64,000 nt of DNA from Isoetes taiwanensis (GCA_021234155.1 JAJEKV010000001.1:14120356-14184355); one strand, 5' to 3'. Positions 10,371 through 21,043 are shown, counted from the stretch's first letter. The notes: generated by a model not told the origin, from the letters alone. Program-made: numbers and translations.

Positions 10371-11897
10371 CTAATCACTTGTTGATGCGGTAAGATGGAT
10401 TATCCTCCAAGAACTTTTTTCACTTGAAACATTTCCCTTTGAATGGCCCAAGTTCCTAAGAACATTACCGGAGATCCACCCCGTAATGCTCTTGCTAAAT
10501 CTTCTATTCTCCATTGGGAGGTATAAGTCGCTGTCATCGCGGCGGTCTTGCCTGCCCTTTGTAAGGTATGGCGAGAAGTCGAAGGCGTCGAGTGCTACCG
10601 CTCTTTTCACCAGGATTGCATACTTTCGGTGTTAAGGGGTAGCCGTGCATGCGGCCGAATCCCGAGTGCAATCGACAACGATACTCCTTCCTCGCCTCAC
10701 GGGGGGTGAACTTGCGGTGGATAACCGCTATTCTTCCATCCATCAGCAATGGCGGTAATGGCGTAATGACACGTCGTTGAGATGGGTCCTCGGCTACTCG
10801 GTATCCCATTTCGATTATGCCTTCAAATCATCAACCTCTACGTGGTGAGCTCCTGTAGTCTCATTTCTTTGAAGCCCCTCACGAGTTGGTCGCTGTCTAT
10901 CAGGGAGGTCTTTGCGGATGAGCTTTAGTTAGGATGTTTGAGGTCATAGTGGATCCCCATGCATTCTGGAAACAAGGAACTCTTCCTCCTCGGTAGCTTG
11001 TTCCTCGGCCTTATGCGCCTCCATGATGCACTGATGTTCTTTGTAGGCTTGGATGTGGGAGGTAAACTCTCCCGTGTAAGTATGGCTTCCCTTACTTGGA
11101 GGGGAAAGTCGGACTCTCCTCGGACGATGAAGTCGTCAAGTCCGTTCCGGAGTTGGTGCGGCAACTCTTCAGGTCGGTACTCCTTTCCACTGCACTCGGG
11201 AGGTTTTGAATGTAAACCCAGGGTGAAACTCCTCACCTTCCCCGATTATAATGGGGGCTAGGCTTGTGATGCCTAACTTGCCCAGGGGTGGCGCCGACTC
11301 ACGAGTCTGCCGGCTTCTTCGAGTCTTGCCACTCCCCGCTCTGCTTGGCGCTGCTCCTCTGTAGGGTCGAGCTCAACATCTCTTCCTCCTCCTCAGTTCA
11401 CTGTTCATCCTGTCTTCTTCCTTCCTTCCTGCTCCTGTTCACTGCGTGTGAGGGAGTTGTTATATTTTTCTGACTAATGGATCCACGTCCATGGGGGGAA
11501 TAGAGGTTTCCCCCACGATGTTCTCGGCACGGTGGGTGAGAAAGATTGCCAGGGCAGTGTTGAAAGAGAAGTACTTGGTCCTGTTGTGATTAGGACCATT
11601 GGCTCCAGTGTCGCGGTCGCTTTTGTTTTGTGGTATTTGGCGATGTTAGGGACATCGTCTAATCTTGCCTGCGGGGATGTCTAGGAACAAAATATCCTAC
11701 ACAAGGAGGGGAGTTGCACTAGCTGGTTCTACCCTAGCTTGAAACTTCGGTCAGGACTCTACTATAAAGGCTGGGGTCGCGTGCAAGGTTGCCTGGACGT
11801 CTACCTCCTTCCTGAAGATCTGGAAGATTTGGTCGACGTCGGCCTCAGCAGCATGAGCGCTGGCGTTGTACCATCTGTGGAAATCAGAAGTTGCCAT
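10371..11897 (-). pseudogene. Element A ORF2, unknown product (about 500 codons)
   Basis: The start is the ATG ending at 11,897 (MATSDFHRWYNASAHAAEAD), about 115 bases after a TATA box. The stop is at 10,371. Conserved blocks shared with copies B and C are LGITSLAPIII near 11,250 and ILVKRAxALDxFDF near 10,590. Indels split it into several frames. I do not recognise a domain. It sits where the capsid part of Gag might be, but no classical retrotransposon gag motif is visible. It could be a separate capsid protein or an accessory protein. Confidence 0.55.
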
Positions 11898-12011
11898 TGA
11901 TTAATTGCAGAAGAGGGTAACAAACGGTTGCAAGAGCGCCTCAGGGAGTTAGGAAATCGGCTAGAAGGGCGGGGAGGCGGATTTGTAGGGTGCTATGTGA
12001 GAAGTGACGGC

Positions 12012-12021
12012 CCATTTATAG
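12012..12021 (-). promoter_or_regulatory. TATA box before element A ORF2
   Basis: The minus strand reads CTATAAATGG about 115 bases before the ORF2 ATG (11,897). Equivalent TATA boxes CTATAAATAG occur at 41,332-41,341 (B) and 51,292-51,301 (C). Confidence 0.6.
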
Positions 12022-12207
12022 AAAAGGGGAAACCCTAATTTTGGATGACTTGGAAATTTCCTAGGATTGGGTAATTCTAACTTATCTGAGGTCAAAATAG
12101 GAGTTTGAGGACTATAGGAGATGCTTGAACAAGGCTAGGTTACCTAAAAGATGCTATGCAGTAGGTTGAAGGTGACTTTGACAAGTCCTGGTGAAGAATT
12201 GGTAAGA

Positions 12208-12470
12208 GGTCTCCGCTTAGCCTCGCTTCAATCCTAACTTTTTGTTTTTTGACGGGCGCCGAAATGTGAGACATCAGTCCCATTTTAATCAAAGATGTCC
12301 AACTTGGGTAAACTAATGGTGTAGGGTGATGGGCTCATCAAATTAGGCGAATCGACCCCTTATTTGGTCAATTTGGAGCTGTTTTGGTCAAGCATGGCGA
12401 GGTCTCCACGACTTAGCCTTCCGCTTCAATCCTAACTTTTTGTTTTATGACGCCGGGAGCTGAGTGAGAC
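12208..12470. other. Two hairpin repeats between ORF1 and ORF2, element A
   Basis: Two segments (12,208-12,272 and 12,411-12,470) start GGTCTCC and end GTGAGAC with partly complementary interiors; both contain TTCAATCCTAACTTTTTG. They occupy the same places as the strong hairpins of copy C (51,474-51,525 and 51,658-51,724). The loop sequences differ between subfamilies, while the GTCTC/GAGAC ends stay. Confidence 0.55.
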
Positions 12471-12616
12471 ATCATGTCTCGGCTCCCCAAATGTCCTATT
12501 TCACTGAAATAAAAAGCTAAAACTTATTAATTTGCTCTAATTACTCAAGTTTATGTCATCAAGGTACACAAAATTGCTCTATATTACAAAATTTTTAATT
12601 ATTTACAACAAAGTTT

Positions 12617-13867
12617 CTATATGCGTTCTCCCTTAATGCGGTCGCAAGACTCATGTCTTGTCGCATTAAGGTTACCAGCCATGGATAGTCTGCGGTGTTG
12701 AATCTTCAAAATGTTGCACTATCTTTGCCTCGCCGCCTCTTGCATTGCCAGCCCGGCCCTCGTCAGGTGACTCTAAAGTTCATTCTATAGGCACACGCGA
12801 TAACTTCACGCACCAACCGGCGAAGGGGGCACGGGGGATTAGGAGGCCAAGCTTCTTGTTGGAAGTGTCTAATCTCCCTTAACGCTCTTCTCTCCACCTC
12901 CTTCCTATCCGCTTTCTTCTGGGTGGCTTGGGAACCTGGGCTTAGGTGGTGGCGGCCTTAGGGTTTCTTTGCTTAGTTGGTCGCCCTCCCTCGATGAACT
13001 TAACTCTGTTTTCTTCATAATATTTGTTATAGGCCTCCCATTTCTTCATGTAGGCCTCGTGCTCTCTCATCTTCCTCTCATAAATCTTTACCACCGCCGG
13101 TGGACGTAGGCTTCCCCGGCGGTCGTGGTTACTTCTTTCTATCCCATGCATCTGTATTCCGGGGGGAATCTGCACTTGGTCTTGGTGGGGTTGCTTTCGG
13201 TCCGCTTTCAGGTACTTCACACCTTTCGTCGCTGGGTGCTTGGAAGACTCCACCTGCCGGCGTTAGGGTTGGAAGTCTTCATTAGAAGAGTCGTCCGGGA
13301 AGGGTTTGGGGGTTCGTCAGTTCTTGGCTCCTTGATAATAATGTTGGGGTTAGGCCTCTTCCTTGGCGGGCGGTCCTTTGTTCTCCTTCGCTAGACCACG
13401 AACTTCCCCTTAAACTTTCTTCTTTTCTTACGCTACCTTTTGTTCCTCCTCCTTCCTTTTCCTCTTTTTGTCTTCCCTTCTCTTAGCCCATTTCGTACTT
13501 CTGATGAACCTTCTAAGGTCTGCTACCTCCGGCTGGCTCGGACATCATCACCTGCTCATCCTGCTTTCGAGGATTTCCGGTGGGTCGCGTCACGAATGAA
13601 TGCGCTTGTTCTGCTCTTGGATCTCCGCTCTATTTCTTAGTTACACCTCCCTCGTCTCTTAAGTCCATGGGTTAGGTGATGTGGCCTCGTCCTCCTCCAC
13701 TGGCGGTTGAAGACATCGATCAAATCGGAGGTGTCTTCCTCTTCGTCCGGGCGAGCGACCCCCTCTTGCGAGCCTCTCCGCGAAGCATCTTCCGATGATC
13801 TCTGCCTCGGTGGTAGCTGGTGGTTTTCACGCTGGCGGCAGCTTCCTTTTTGTTTGGTTCGGGCCAT
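12617..13867 (-). pseudogene. Element A ORF1: histone H3-like protein, frameshifted
   Basis: The start at 13,867 reads MARTKQ, identical to the histone H3 tail start, and then leaves the H3 pattern after an indel. A charged middle region is open at 12,942-13,253 (MREHEAYMKKWEAYNKYYEE). The C-terminus shows H3 fold pieces in shifted frames: RALREIRHFQ (near 12,890), [10 protein letters not shown] (near 12,850), [13 protein letters not shown] (near 12,715), VTLMRQDMSL (near 12,650) and IKGER before the stop at 12,617. Blocks, order and stop position agree with copy C (51,869-52,897). A histone role is inferred; the nucleotide frame here is broken. Confidence 0.8.
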
Positions 13868-13970
13868 GTTTTCTTACGGATCGTCAATCGGATAAAAGCG
13901 CCCGAAAGATGCCCTAAGTTGGGAAGAGCGGATTTCTAGGGCTTGGGCCGAAAAATGAGGGGTTCTACAT

Positions 13971-13980
13971 CTATTTATAG
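13971..13980 (-). promoter_or_regulatory. TATA box before element A ORF1
   Basis: CTATAAATAG on the minus strand, about 105 bases before the ORF1 ATG (13,867). It is the same as at 42,950-42,959 (B) and 52,998-53,007 (C). Confidence 0.65.
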
Positions 13981-14080
13981 CTTGGGGAATTTTAGGTCAA
14001 AACTCAAGTTGCTCCGTTTAACATGCTAAGGCACCAACTTATCTAAAACTTATACTTATTTCAGACTTTTTCTACCTATT

Positions 14081-14343
14081 GGTCTCCGCGGCTTGCGCCT
14101 CGTTCCAATACTAATGTTTAGTTTTATTAACCGGTAGCGGAATGTGGAGATCTCATACATTTCTAGGGTTTTTAGGTAATTAAAACATGCTATTCTAACT
14201 AATTCCTACCTTAGAATTAGCCTTACCACATTATTTATCTCAAATTCATCATGTTTTGGTGTTCTTGACTTCGATGTCTCACGGCTTTATTTAAACTTCA
14301 AAACAAAAAAGTTAGTTTTGCGACCGGTAAAATGGCGGAGACC
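14081..14343. other. Two hairpin repeats upstream of ORF1, element A
   Basis: Segments 14,081-14,151 and 14,276-14,343 start GGTCTC or GTCTCAC and end GGAGATC or GGAGACC, with partial inner pairing. They correspond to 53,084-53,150 and 53,286-53,351 of copy C. Confidence 0.5.
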
Positions 14344-14530
14344 ACCTACTTAGAAAATTTTGGCTCATTCTTTTTAATCTTGTTAAATTCCAATTCACTT
14401 AATTGTTACTAGCTTAGCATAACTACAAAGGTGAGAAAAAAATTTTCCCACTTTTCGAGGCTTGAGGATCCTATCAAGTTAGTACTCTTTTGGGAACATG
14501 GTCGATTGCTTTGCTCTTGGTCTCCAAGAA

Positions 14531-14545
14531 CATTGCTCGATACCA
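14531..14545 (-). other. Element A primer binding site
   Basis: The minus strand reads TGGTATCGAGCAATG right after the 5' LTR. This matches the initiator-Met tRNA site TGGTATCAGAGC except for the missing A of the CAG. Copy C shows the same at 53,552-53,566. Confidence 0.75.
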
Positions 14546-14546
14546 G

Positions 14547-16094
14547 CGTGGCGTCCCCTACTGGGATGCAGGTGCACTCACCGTGATACAAACGAGGAGT
14601 TCTTCCCCACACCGGCTCCATCGTCTGAGGGCCCTCCACATATCACCGCACCCGTAACGAGTCTCGGTGGGGAAGAGTGAAGGTGTCATTCTACCCCCGC
14701 TCCCTCGGGGGCCTACCTAGCTGCGAAGCGTAAACATACATGTCGGTAGCACATACATCAACATCTGTGACCATCTCGAAGGATGGTCCTCCTCATATCT
14801 GCATAGACAAAGATCAGCACATCACATAGGGGATCCTACCCAAGGCTCGACTCAAAGGATAGCCCGGCGGCTTGGGTCTCAGTTCGTTCTTGAGCAGAAT
14901 TCATGGCAATGGAATTGGGTAGGCATAAGAACATGGCATAGGGTTGTCCACTCCATCCGCCCCTCCTTGCACACTTTGCGAGTAGGCTGAAAAGTGTTGG
15001 GACTTGATCAGCCCGCCCGCATGGATGCATAGCCGAAGGGGCTATTCCCGGGTCTCATCCTCCCGGTTCAGAGGGCGGTAGGGATCACTCCCTCCGAGAT
15101 CTACATGCTAACTCAAGGTGACTAGAGGGCCTTTGCCCAGATTCGGACCAACCCACCTGGAAAGTGTACACCACTTCCTGGGTGTGAGCCCATGCCTTAC
15201 CCGCACTGGGTAAGCCATTAGACCTAGTCACAATGATCCCCGGTAGGCTTTACACACACCGGGGGATGCTTAGGAGTCGAACATGAACCTCCTTCTTAGC
15301 CCGCCCCCCTCCACCCACAACCCGGGTGTGGCTCTTGTACCCACGGGCCGAATCTACAAGGTGTGCTAGAGAGGCTACTCTAGGAGCATCAACTACAAGC
15401 TTTAGGGCCTCTACCCCCTTCCCAATACAAGGAGTTCCACGTAGATACATCAACCCAATACATCATGAACTAAAGAACTAGATCTAATCATAGAGTTAGG
15501 TTCTTTGGTTAGTGTCCAGATCTAAGATCTAGATAGGCTACTATGGGCAATTTAATAGTCTAAACCCTCTGATTCTATGATTAGAAAGACGGTTTAAGCT
15601 ATTAAATTGACCAAATACTGATCCTTGAGTGGCTCCTCCTGACTGAGTTCAACCATCCTGGCAGCCGATCCAGTGGGAAACCGATGGCGCAAACCGGCCT
15701 TGGCCCGTGGGAGGCGGTTTTGGCTCTGGGGCAGCCAAAACCGAGCTCTAAAACCCTAAGGGAAAACTAGCAAGCTAGGGTTTTCCTACCCTAAATAGAC
15801 ATGGGGTTTAGGCTAGGGTTTCCAATTACCCAATTTGGCATGTGGGATAATTGGAAAGGCCCCACTTGCCTTTAGTGGCTAGGTGGCAAAATATGCCAAC
15901 ATGGAAGGTGTGCCCTCATTAATGTGCACATGTGCACATTAATAATATATGAACACTCCTAGTAAGTTGCCCCTAGGGCTACTTTACAGGCTATCCATTG
16001 GCATACCGTCAATCGGGGTGGCGTGTGCGGCGTGGCGTGGCGCGATTACAATGTATGCGTCGGGAGGCATTATCTTGTCTTTGGAAACGTCACA
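14547..16094 (-). repeat. Element A LTR (5' LTR in element orientation)
   Basis: About 1,548 bp, matching 3,029-4,570. It ends AACGTCACA before the CTTTG target duplication; its start reads CGTGGCGTCC where the other LTR has TGTGACGTCC. Differences from the partner LTR cluster at CAG/CTG/CCG positions, for example ACAGGAG versus CGAGGAG near 14,590. Confidence 0.93.
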
Positions 16095-16099
16095 CTTTG
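16095..16099 (+). repeat. Target site duplication of gypsy element A (right)
   Basis: CTTTG, the partner of 3,024-3,028. Confidence 0.9.
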
Positions 16100-16875
16100 G
16101 ATTTGATCCATCAGATTTGTGTGGCCCATTAAATGTGACCAGCCTATAAAGAAAAGGTATTTCATGACATTCATTGATGATTACAGTAGAATGGCCAAGG
16201 TTTATTGTTTGAGTACTAAAGATTTAGCTTTGCAAGCATTCAAACAATATTTGAATGAAGTACAACTTGAGGCGGGGAGAAAGATCAAGATTTTACATTT
16301 CGAGGCAGGGGTGGTGAGTATTTATCAAATGAATTTAAACAATATTGCAATGAACATGGAATTAAGAGACAGGTTGACATGTAGATTTAGCCCTCAAAGA
16401 AAAATGGAATTCTTGAGAGAAAAAACAACTATTCTTAATGCCGCCGGAGCATGCTCAAATATTCTAGATTGCCTAACTTTTTGTGGGAAGAGGCGGTAAA
16501 GCTCGTTGTATTTGTACAAAATCTGCTGCCTTCAATAAGCATTAAAGGAGAAGTTCCACATGTATTATGGGCGGGAAATTCCCAGTTATGAAAGCTCAAG
16601 GCCTATGGATGTTTGGCCTTTGCTCCGTTCTGAAAGAGGTAAGGAAAAAGCGGATGGCAGGGTGTATATTACATATCTAGTTGGATATGATCAACAATCA
16701 AAAGCCTACGGTGTATGATCCCGTAAGAGGAGAATTATCATAAGTAGGGATGTGTCTTTTGATGAGGAACAATATTATAAGATTACATTTAAGATTAATA
16801 GCAAAGAAATTTTACCCTTTGCTGATAGGAGTATAAAAGCAAGTAAGATTTGAAAGTGAGAAGGCTAAGCCTCAA
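16100..16875 (+). pseudogene. pol: Copia integrase core, continuing after the gypsy insertion
   Basis: Directly after the target duplication the copia frame resumes with GATTTGATCCATCAGATTTG (Asp-Leu-Ile-His-Ser-Asp-Leu, the integrase core start). It then reads KRYFMTFIDDYSRMAKVYCL with the catalytic Asp region. The second catalytic block and the Glu helix (16,290-16,450) are shifted between frames. The core C-terminal region (LWEEAV...) and the linker (GYDQQSKAYGV near 16,690) follow in other frames. At least four indels make it nonfunctional as assembled. Confidence 0.85.
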
Positions 16876-18360
16876 ATGACCAGTAACTATGATGAGGATG
16901 AAGACTCGGATATTAAAGAAATACTTGCAGATACTAATGGTTCTAATGTTGAAGTTGTGCTGCCAGAAAATTCAGCTGAAAGTATAATGCCAGAAACTCC
17001 CACTATTCCTCAAAATGAAAAACAAAATAAGCAGCCAAGAAAGAAAAAAAGAACTGAAGCAGAAATGTTGCAAGGGGAGTCTGGAGCAGCCATGGCAACA
17101 CTTGGGCGAGATGAATTGGGCAAAAGTAGAAGACTCCAAGAAAAAGAAGGTGAGACTCTTAGCTTATTTGAGATTTTAATGCATCTTGACATGTCAGTTC
17201 CAAAAACCTATGATGAAGCTATAGCTTCACCTGATAAGGAAAAATGGATTAAAGCTATGATGGACGAAATGGAGTCATTCAATAGGACAAACACATATGA
17301 GGTGGTTGATAGGCCTGAGAACAAGAATATTGTTGGCAATAAGTGGTTGTTTAAGATTAAAACAGAGTCAGATGGAATAACACCAAAATTTAAAGCCAGA
17401 TTAGTAGCTCAGGGATTTACACAGAAGTATGGGCAGGATTATGAAGATACATTCTCTCCATTGGTTAAAATGAACAGTATTAGAATGCTATTGGCCATAG
17501 CAAATGCAGCAGATTTTGAAATTCATCATATGGATGTGAATACGGCTTTTCTGAATGCAAATTTAGAAGAAGAGATTTACATGAAAGTACCTCCAGGAAT
17601 TGAAGAAGAATCAGGAAAGGTGTGGAAATTAAATAAAGCCGTATATGGACTTAAGCAATCTCCCAGAGAATGGTATAAGTGCATAGATACCTTTCTCAGA
17701 GAACAAGGGTTCAGCAAATTGCAAAATGATGGAAACCTTTACAAATATCAAGTTGGAGATGAATGGTGTATCATAGCTTTGTATGTAGACGACAACATAA
17801 TGGTAGCTAAAGGTACAAATGCCTTGAAGCATTGCAAAGACATTCTGAACAGTAAATTCAGAATGTCGGATCTTGGAGAGCTGAAGAAATTTTTGGGTAT
17901 TGAAGTGCATAGAGACAGACTAACTAAGACACTGGTACTTACACAAAAAGGGCAGATAGAGGGAATGCTTGAGAAATTCAAAATGAACGACTGTAACATA
18001 TGCAAGACTCCAATAGTGCCAGGGTGCAAGATCTCAGCAAAAATGTGTCCCACAACAAATGAAGAACGAGATGATATGAAGAATGTTCCATACATGTCAT
18101 TAATAGGGTGTCTATCATATGTAGCCAACTGTACCAGGCCTGATATTGCCTATGTGGTGAACATGCTGAGCAGATACAATAATGATCCTGGAAGAGATCA
18201 TTGGACAGCAGCTAAAAGGGTCCTGAGATATTTGAAAGGTACCATGAATCATGGGATTAGTTTTTGCAATGATGATTTGCAGTTATCAGCATACTGTGAT
18301 GCAGATTGGGGAGGGGACTTGGACTCTAGAAAATCCACTTCAGGGTATTTAACGTTCTTA
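16876..18360 (+). CDS. pol: Copia reverse transcriptase and first part of RNase H
   Basis: This long open frame (its stop at 18,465 lies inside the inserted segment) holds the RVT_2 domain at about residues 115-360. KARLVAQGFTQKYGQDYEDT, HHMDVNTAFLNA (first catalytic Asp) and the active-site LYVDDNIMV near 17,780 are intact. The connection and RNase H start follow: TRPDIAYVVNMLSRY and YCDADWGGDLDSRKSTSGY. The N-terminal 110 residues are a charged linker from integrase. RNase H is cut at 18,361 by an insertion that starts with a GGAA repeat; the rest is at 19,939-20,251. Confidence 0.93.
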
Positions 18361-18386
18361 GGAAGGAAGGAAGGAAGGAAGGAAGG
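18361..18386 (+). repeat. (GGAA)n microsatellite
   Basis: About 6.5 GGAA units exactly at the junction between copia RNase H and the inserted segment. Confidence 0.95.
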
Positions 18387-19938
18387 TACTTTATCGTCCA
18401 CGGAGACCAATCCGGTCTATGGGACCCAATACAAAAAATGCGACAAGCCCGGATTACTGCCCTGATTAAAACCCCACCCGGCTGGTTTTCGAGGGGAAAA
18501 CCGTGGCGACAATCACCTTCTTTGGCAAAATTGTCCTAACATATAAAATGCAAAACACCCAAATATATACGGTCATTTTGCGCATGACTAGTAGTGCCTA
18601 ATCAGTGAAAGTCGGTGAGGGGCAAAGGTGACCTCGCAGTCCAGATTACCTCACGAATGCTCGACCCGGAGGCACGCATCTTGGCGGTGTGTTCATCGAA
18701 GAAATGTAAGGGGCAAGTCCGACCGCATTACTAAGGGGCGACATCCGGCCGAATCTCCACCCACCGGCAACTCTGGAAAGTGTGAGACTCATCCTCAATG
18801 GCACCCGTTTGGCAAAGATCGACAACTGTCTGGCGGGGCTCCCAATCCACCTCGCCGAATCTCGATCACGAAGATGGTGGGCACTCTTGCGAATGGAGGC
18901 AATGAGTCTGCTTTTGAGGGCAAATGGGAACGCAGTAGAGGCCATGCCCTAAGCAACTCTGTTGATGTGCTCCTTGTAATGGGCCGTTTTGACATGCTCT
19001 AGGGGTCCCCGAGCTTGCCAAAGAAACAAGCGTCTAGATACTCCATGAGTCGCCACGATCGCACACAGGTCCACCTGCACATCACATTGCTCCTGACGTT
19101 CCATCTCGGCGAACCATCTCTCTTACCCCCTCAACGGGCCCTAAGCGGCTTGCTGGACCCATTGCCACGCTATGCCAGCCCAAAAGGAGCCGAGCATCAC
19201 CCATAGTAACCACTTCTCGAAAATAGGCGATGTGTCTATCAAGGAGGGCTGCCAGCGGGCGTAAGAATCCGATTTCTGCGTGATGTCGATAGGGGACTGA
19301 AGGTTTCACCCCGTGCGGGTGCCAAAATGCCATACACTGCTCCAAGTCATTCCAAAATCGCCGAAAGAGGCGGCGGGGCCCCAAACCGACCCCGCATGAA
19401 GGGACGGTTCGACCGATTAGCAGATGTACTGATGGCCCCAATCATAGAGCTGCGCACGGTGACTGTTGTTCGCATGGCATAAAGCGCTTTCGGCCTAATA
19501 CCACAGTTTTGATAGATGCCTCAATGCTTTAGGAGGGGAACTCCACCCCTAGGGTACTTGTAGGTGGGCGTGGCGTCCGCGGGTTGTCCCCGATATGTGA
19601 GTCAGAGGCATGGGGGTGGCGGAAGAGGATATCAGAACCACCACGGTCTTGGCCGATTCACGCGCATAATACGTAGCGACAAAATGTGTCTAGGGCATCC
19701 GGTGATCGCATAACCGGGGTGTGGGCGGCCAGCCAACATCGTCGCATATAGATGAGCCGGGCGGATGACCCGGTGCAAAAGTTGTATGCCATCCCCATGC
19801 TCGATTAAGCGGGACTCTAACCGATCAATGTAGAGGCCAAAAGTGTTGTTGGCGAGGGGCAACCTGCCCGGACCGATACTCTTGGTGAATGCTTGGCGTC
19901 CGGTACGCAACTGGAGGTGCTCGGTTTCATGGAAATGT
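18361..19938. other. Unidentified 1.58-kb insertion in copia RNase H
   Basis: Copia RNase H stops after GYLTFLG and resumes at 19,939 with the residues KQNSIALSS. The insert begins with about six GGAA repeats (18,361-18,386) and is richer in G+C and CpG than the copia around it. The longest open frames are on the minus strand: 119 codons at 19,082-19,441 (with FWNDLEQCMAFWHPHGVKPS), 104 codons at 19,632-19,946 and 99 codons at 18,646-18,945. I recognise no domain. No clear terminal inverted repeats or target duplication are visible, apart from GGAA near both ends. Confidence 0.7.
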
Positions 19939-20251
19939 AAAAACAAAATTCAATAGCACTGTCTAGTCTTTGAGCAGCATATGCTGTACATTGGAAACCA
20001 AGGAATTGATATGGGAAAGAAGATTACTAATCGGGCTGGGTTCCGGTCAAAATGAAGCCACAAAGCTATACTATGACAGCACAAGCTGCATTGCAATGAC
20101 TAAGGACCCAGTGTTCCATGAAAGATCAAAGCATATCAATTTAGAACTGCATTTCATCAGGGATGTTGTAGGGAAAAACTTGGTGAAGTTAATCTATGTT
20201 CACACTTCAGCATTTGTGAGACACGCTAACAAAAGCATTACCGGAAGGTAA
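19939..20251 (+). pseudogene. pol: Copia RNase H, C-terminal part
   Basis: The sequence resumes the RNase H domain. LSST(E)AEYA is partly lost by indels. Then LETKELIWERRLL, KLYYDSTSCIAMTKDPVFHE with the catalytic Asp, and RSKHINLELHFIRDVV follow in the frame 19,970-20,251. The end VHTSAFVRHANKSITG is typical of the copia Pol end, although VHT(S) is usually followed by Gln-x-Ala-Asp. Confidence 0.88.
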
Positions 20252-20388
20252 ATTCTACGGTGAAAAATCGATTACAATGCATAGGTTATAACATGAAGGG
20301 GAAATTGTAAGAAATTGTCATGTTATATCTATGGTTGGACTTGTATCATACACAGATTGACTACAACTAAGTTGTGGCTTTATATGTT

Positions 20389-20401
20389 TGAAGGGGGAAT
20401 A
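20389..20401 (+). other. Copia polypurine tract
   Basis: The purine run GAAGGGGGAA lies after pol and about 60 bases before the region matching the 5' LTR. A TG follows, so the true 3' LTR could start near 20,403. Confidence 0.55.
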
Positions 20402-20458
20402 TGATTTGATGAGCTTGCGGTGTATCGGTATATGTTGTAATGATGAGCAAAGGTTGCA

Positions 20459-21043
20459 TTATCGAAGACCTATATATTATCTGAGGGATCTAAGGTTTAC
20501 CCGCGATATATAAGGTGCGAGACATGTGAACCCTGATACTTAACCTAGGTTCTTGAAGGTACATTATTATTGTGCATAGGGTCGAATTCCCTAAAGGTCA
20601 AATAAGGAAATCTAAATATGGTTAATGGTTCGATAAAAAGCCGATTGGTTAACCCATGATATATTTGGCGGTCAAATCTTTGTTTAAAACTTGATGACCG
20701 TTAGAAACGAGAAGCTTGGGCGAATCAGTCTTGGATCAATTTGGATCGGTCTTGGTGGAAAAATAAGGATAAGAAGGATTATTGTAATTGTGTGATATTT
20801 TGAACTGTGAAAATTGTGCCGATCCATAAGTTTATGGATGCGAGGGGCTATCGAGGGAGTAAGATAGTTTATGCCAATGAATTAGATTCATAAAATATTG
20901 CTATAGTGCTCAAATATTGTATTTCAATGGTTTAAGTTTTTCATTTGGGCTAAAGTTGTAATAAACTTTGTGTAAGATGTGATAAGAATTGAGGAAAGGA
21001 AATTGGATTTTGATTGATCTATTTCTAACTTAAATTCTATGGA
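20459..21043 (+). repeat. Copia 3' LTR
   Basis: It matches 749-1,332. Nearly all differences are at places where the 5' LTR has CAG, CTG or CGG, for example GGTGCAGAGAC against GGTGCGAGAC. The end reads CTATGGAG where CTAT-CA plus the target base G is expected, itself a CAG. Confidence 0.88.

Larger units (their letters stand above)
3029..16094 (-). mobile_element. Ty3/gypsy chromovirus element A with histone H3-like ORF1
   Basis: This is a complete 13.07-kb element in the minus orientation. It has two LTRs of about 1.54 kb starting TGTGACGTC and ending AACGTCACA, a tRNA-iMet primer site, a polypurine tract and a 5-bp target duplication. In element orientation it carries ORF1 (H3-like, 13,867-12,617), ORF2 (11,897-10,371) and a gag-pol ORF3 (10,216-5,420) ending in a chromodomain. 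The reading frames contain many small indels. Outside CAG/CTG-type sites its LTRs are nearly identical, which suggests a young insertion. Copies B and C belong to the same family but to a slightly different subfamily. Confidence 0.95.
749..21043 (+). mobile_element. Ty1/copia LTR retrotransposon, interrupted twice
   Basis: Direct LTRs of about 0.58 kb flank gag, protease, GAG-pre-integrase, integrase, reverse transcriptase and RNase H in copia order on the plus strand. A target duplication GTTTT is seen at 744-748 and 21,044-21,048; the paralogous units at 22,060 and 27,590 give the approximate empty site. Two later insertions interrupt it: gypsy element A in the integrase (3,029-16,094) and an unidentified segment in RNase H (18,361-19,938). 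Without them the element is about 5.6 kb, a normal copia size. The frame is broken at several points, so it is non-autonomous as assembled. Confidence 0.93.

Noticed and set aside
13637-13867. Host histone H3 gene (MARTKQ start)
   Set aside because: The start lies between the gypsy primer site and ORF2 in all three copies with identical promoter context, so it belongs to the element, not to the host.
18388-18465. C-terminal end of the copia RT frame
   Set aside because: It reads into the unidentified insert; RNase H homology stops at the GGAA repeat.
19082-19441. Plant mobile domain (PMD) protein in the unidentified insert
   Set aside because: FWNDLEQCMAFWHPHG vaguely recalls such proteins, but no diagnostic block could be found.
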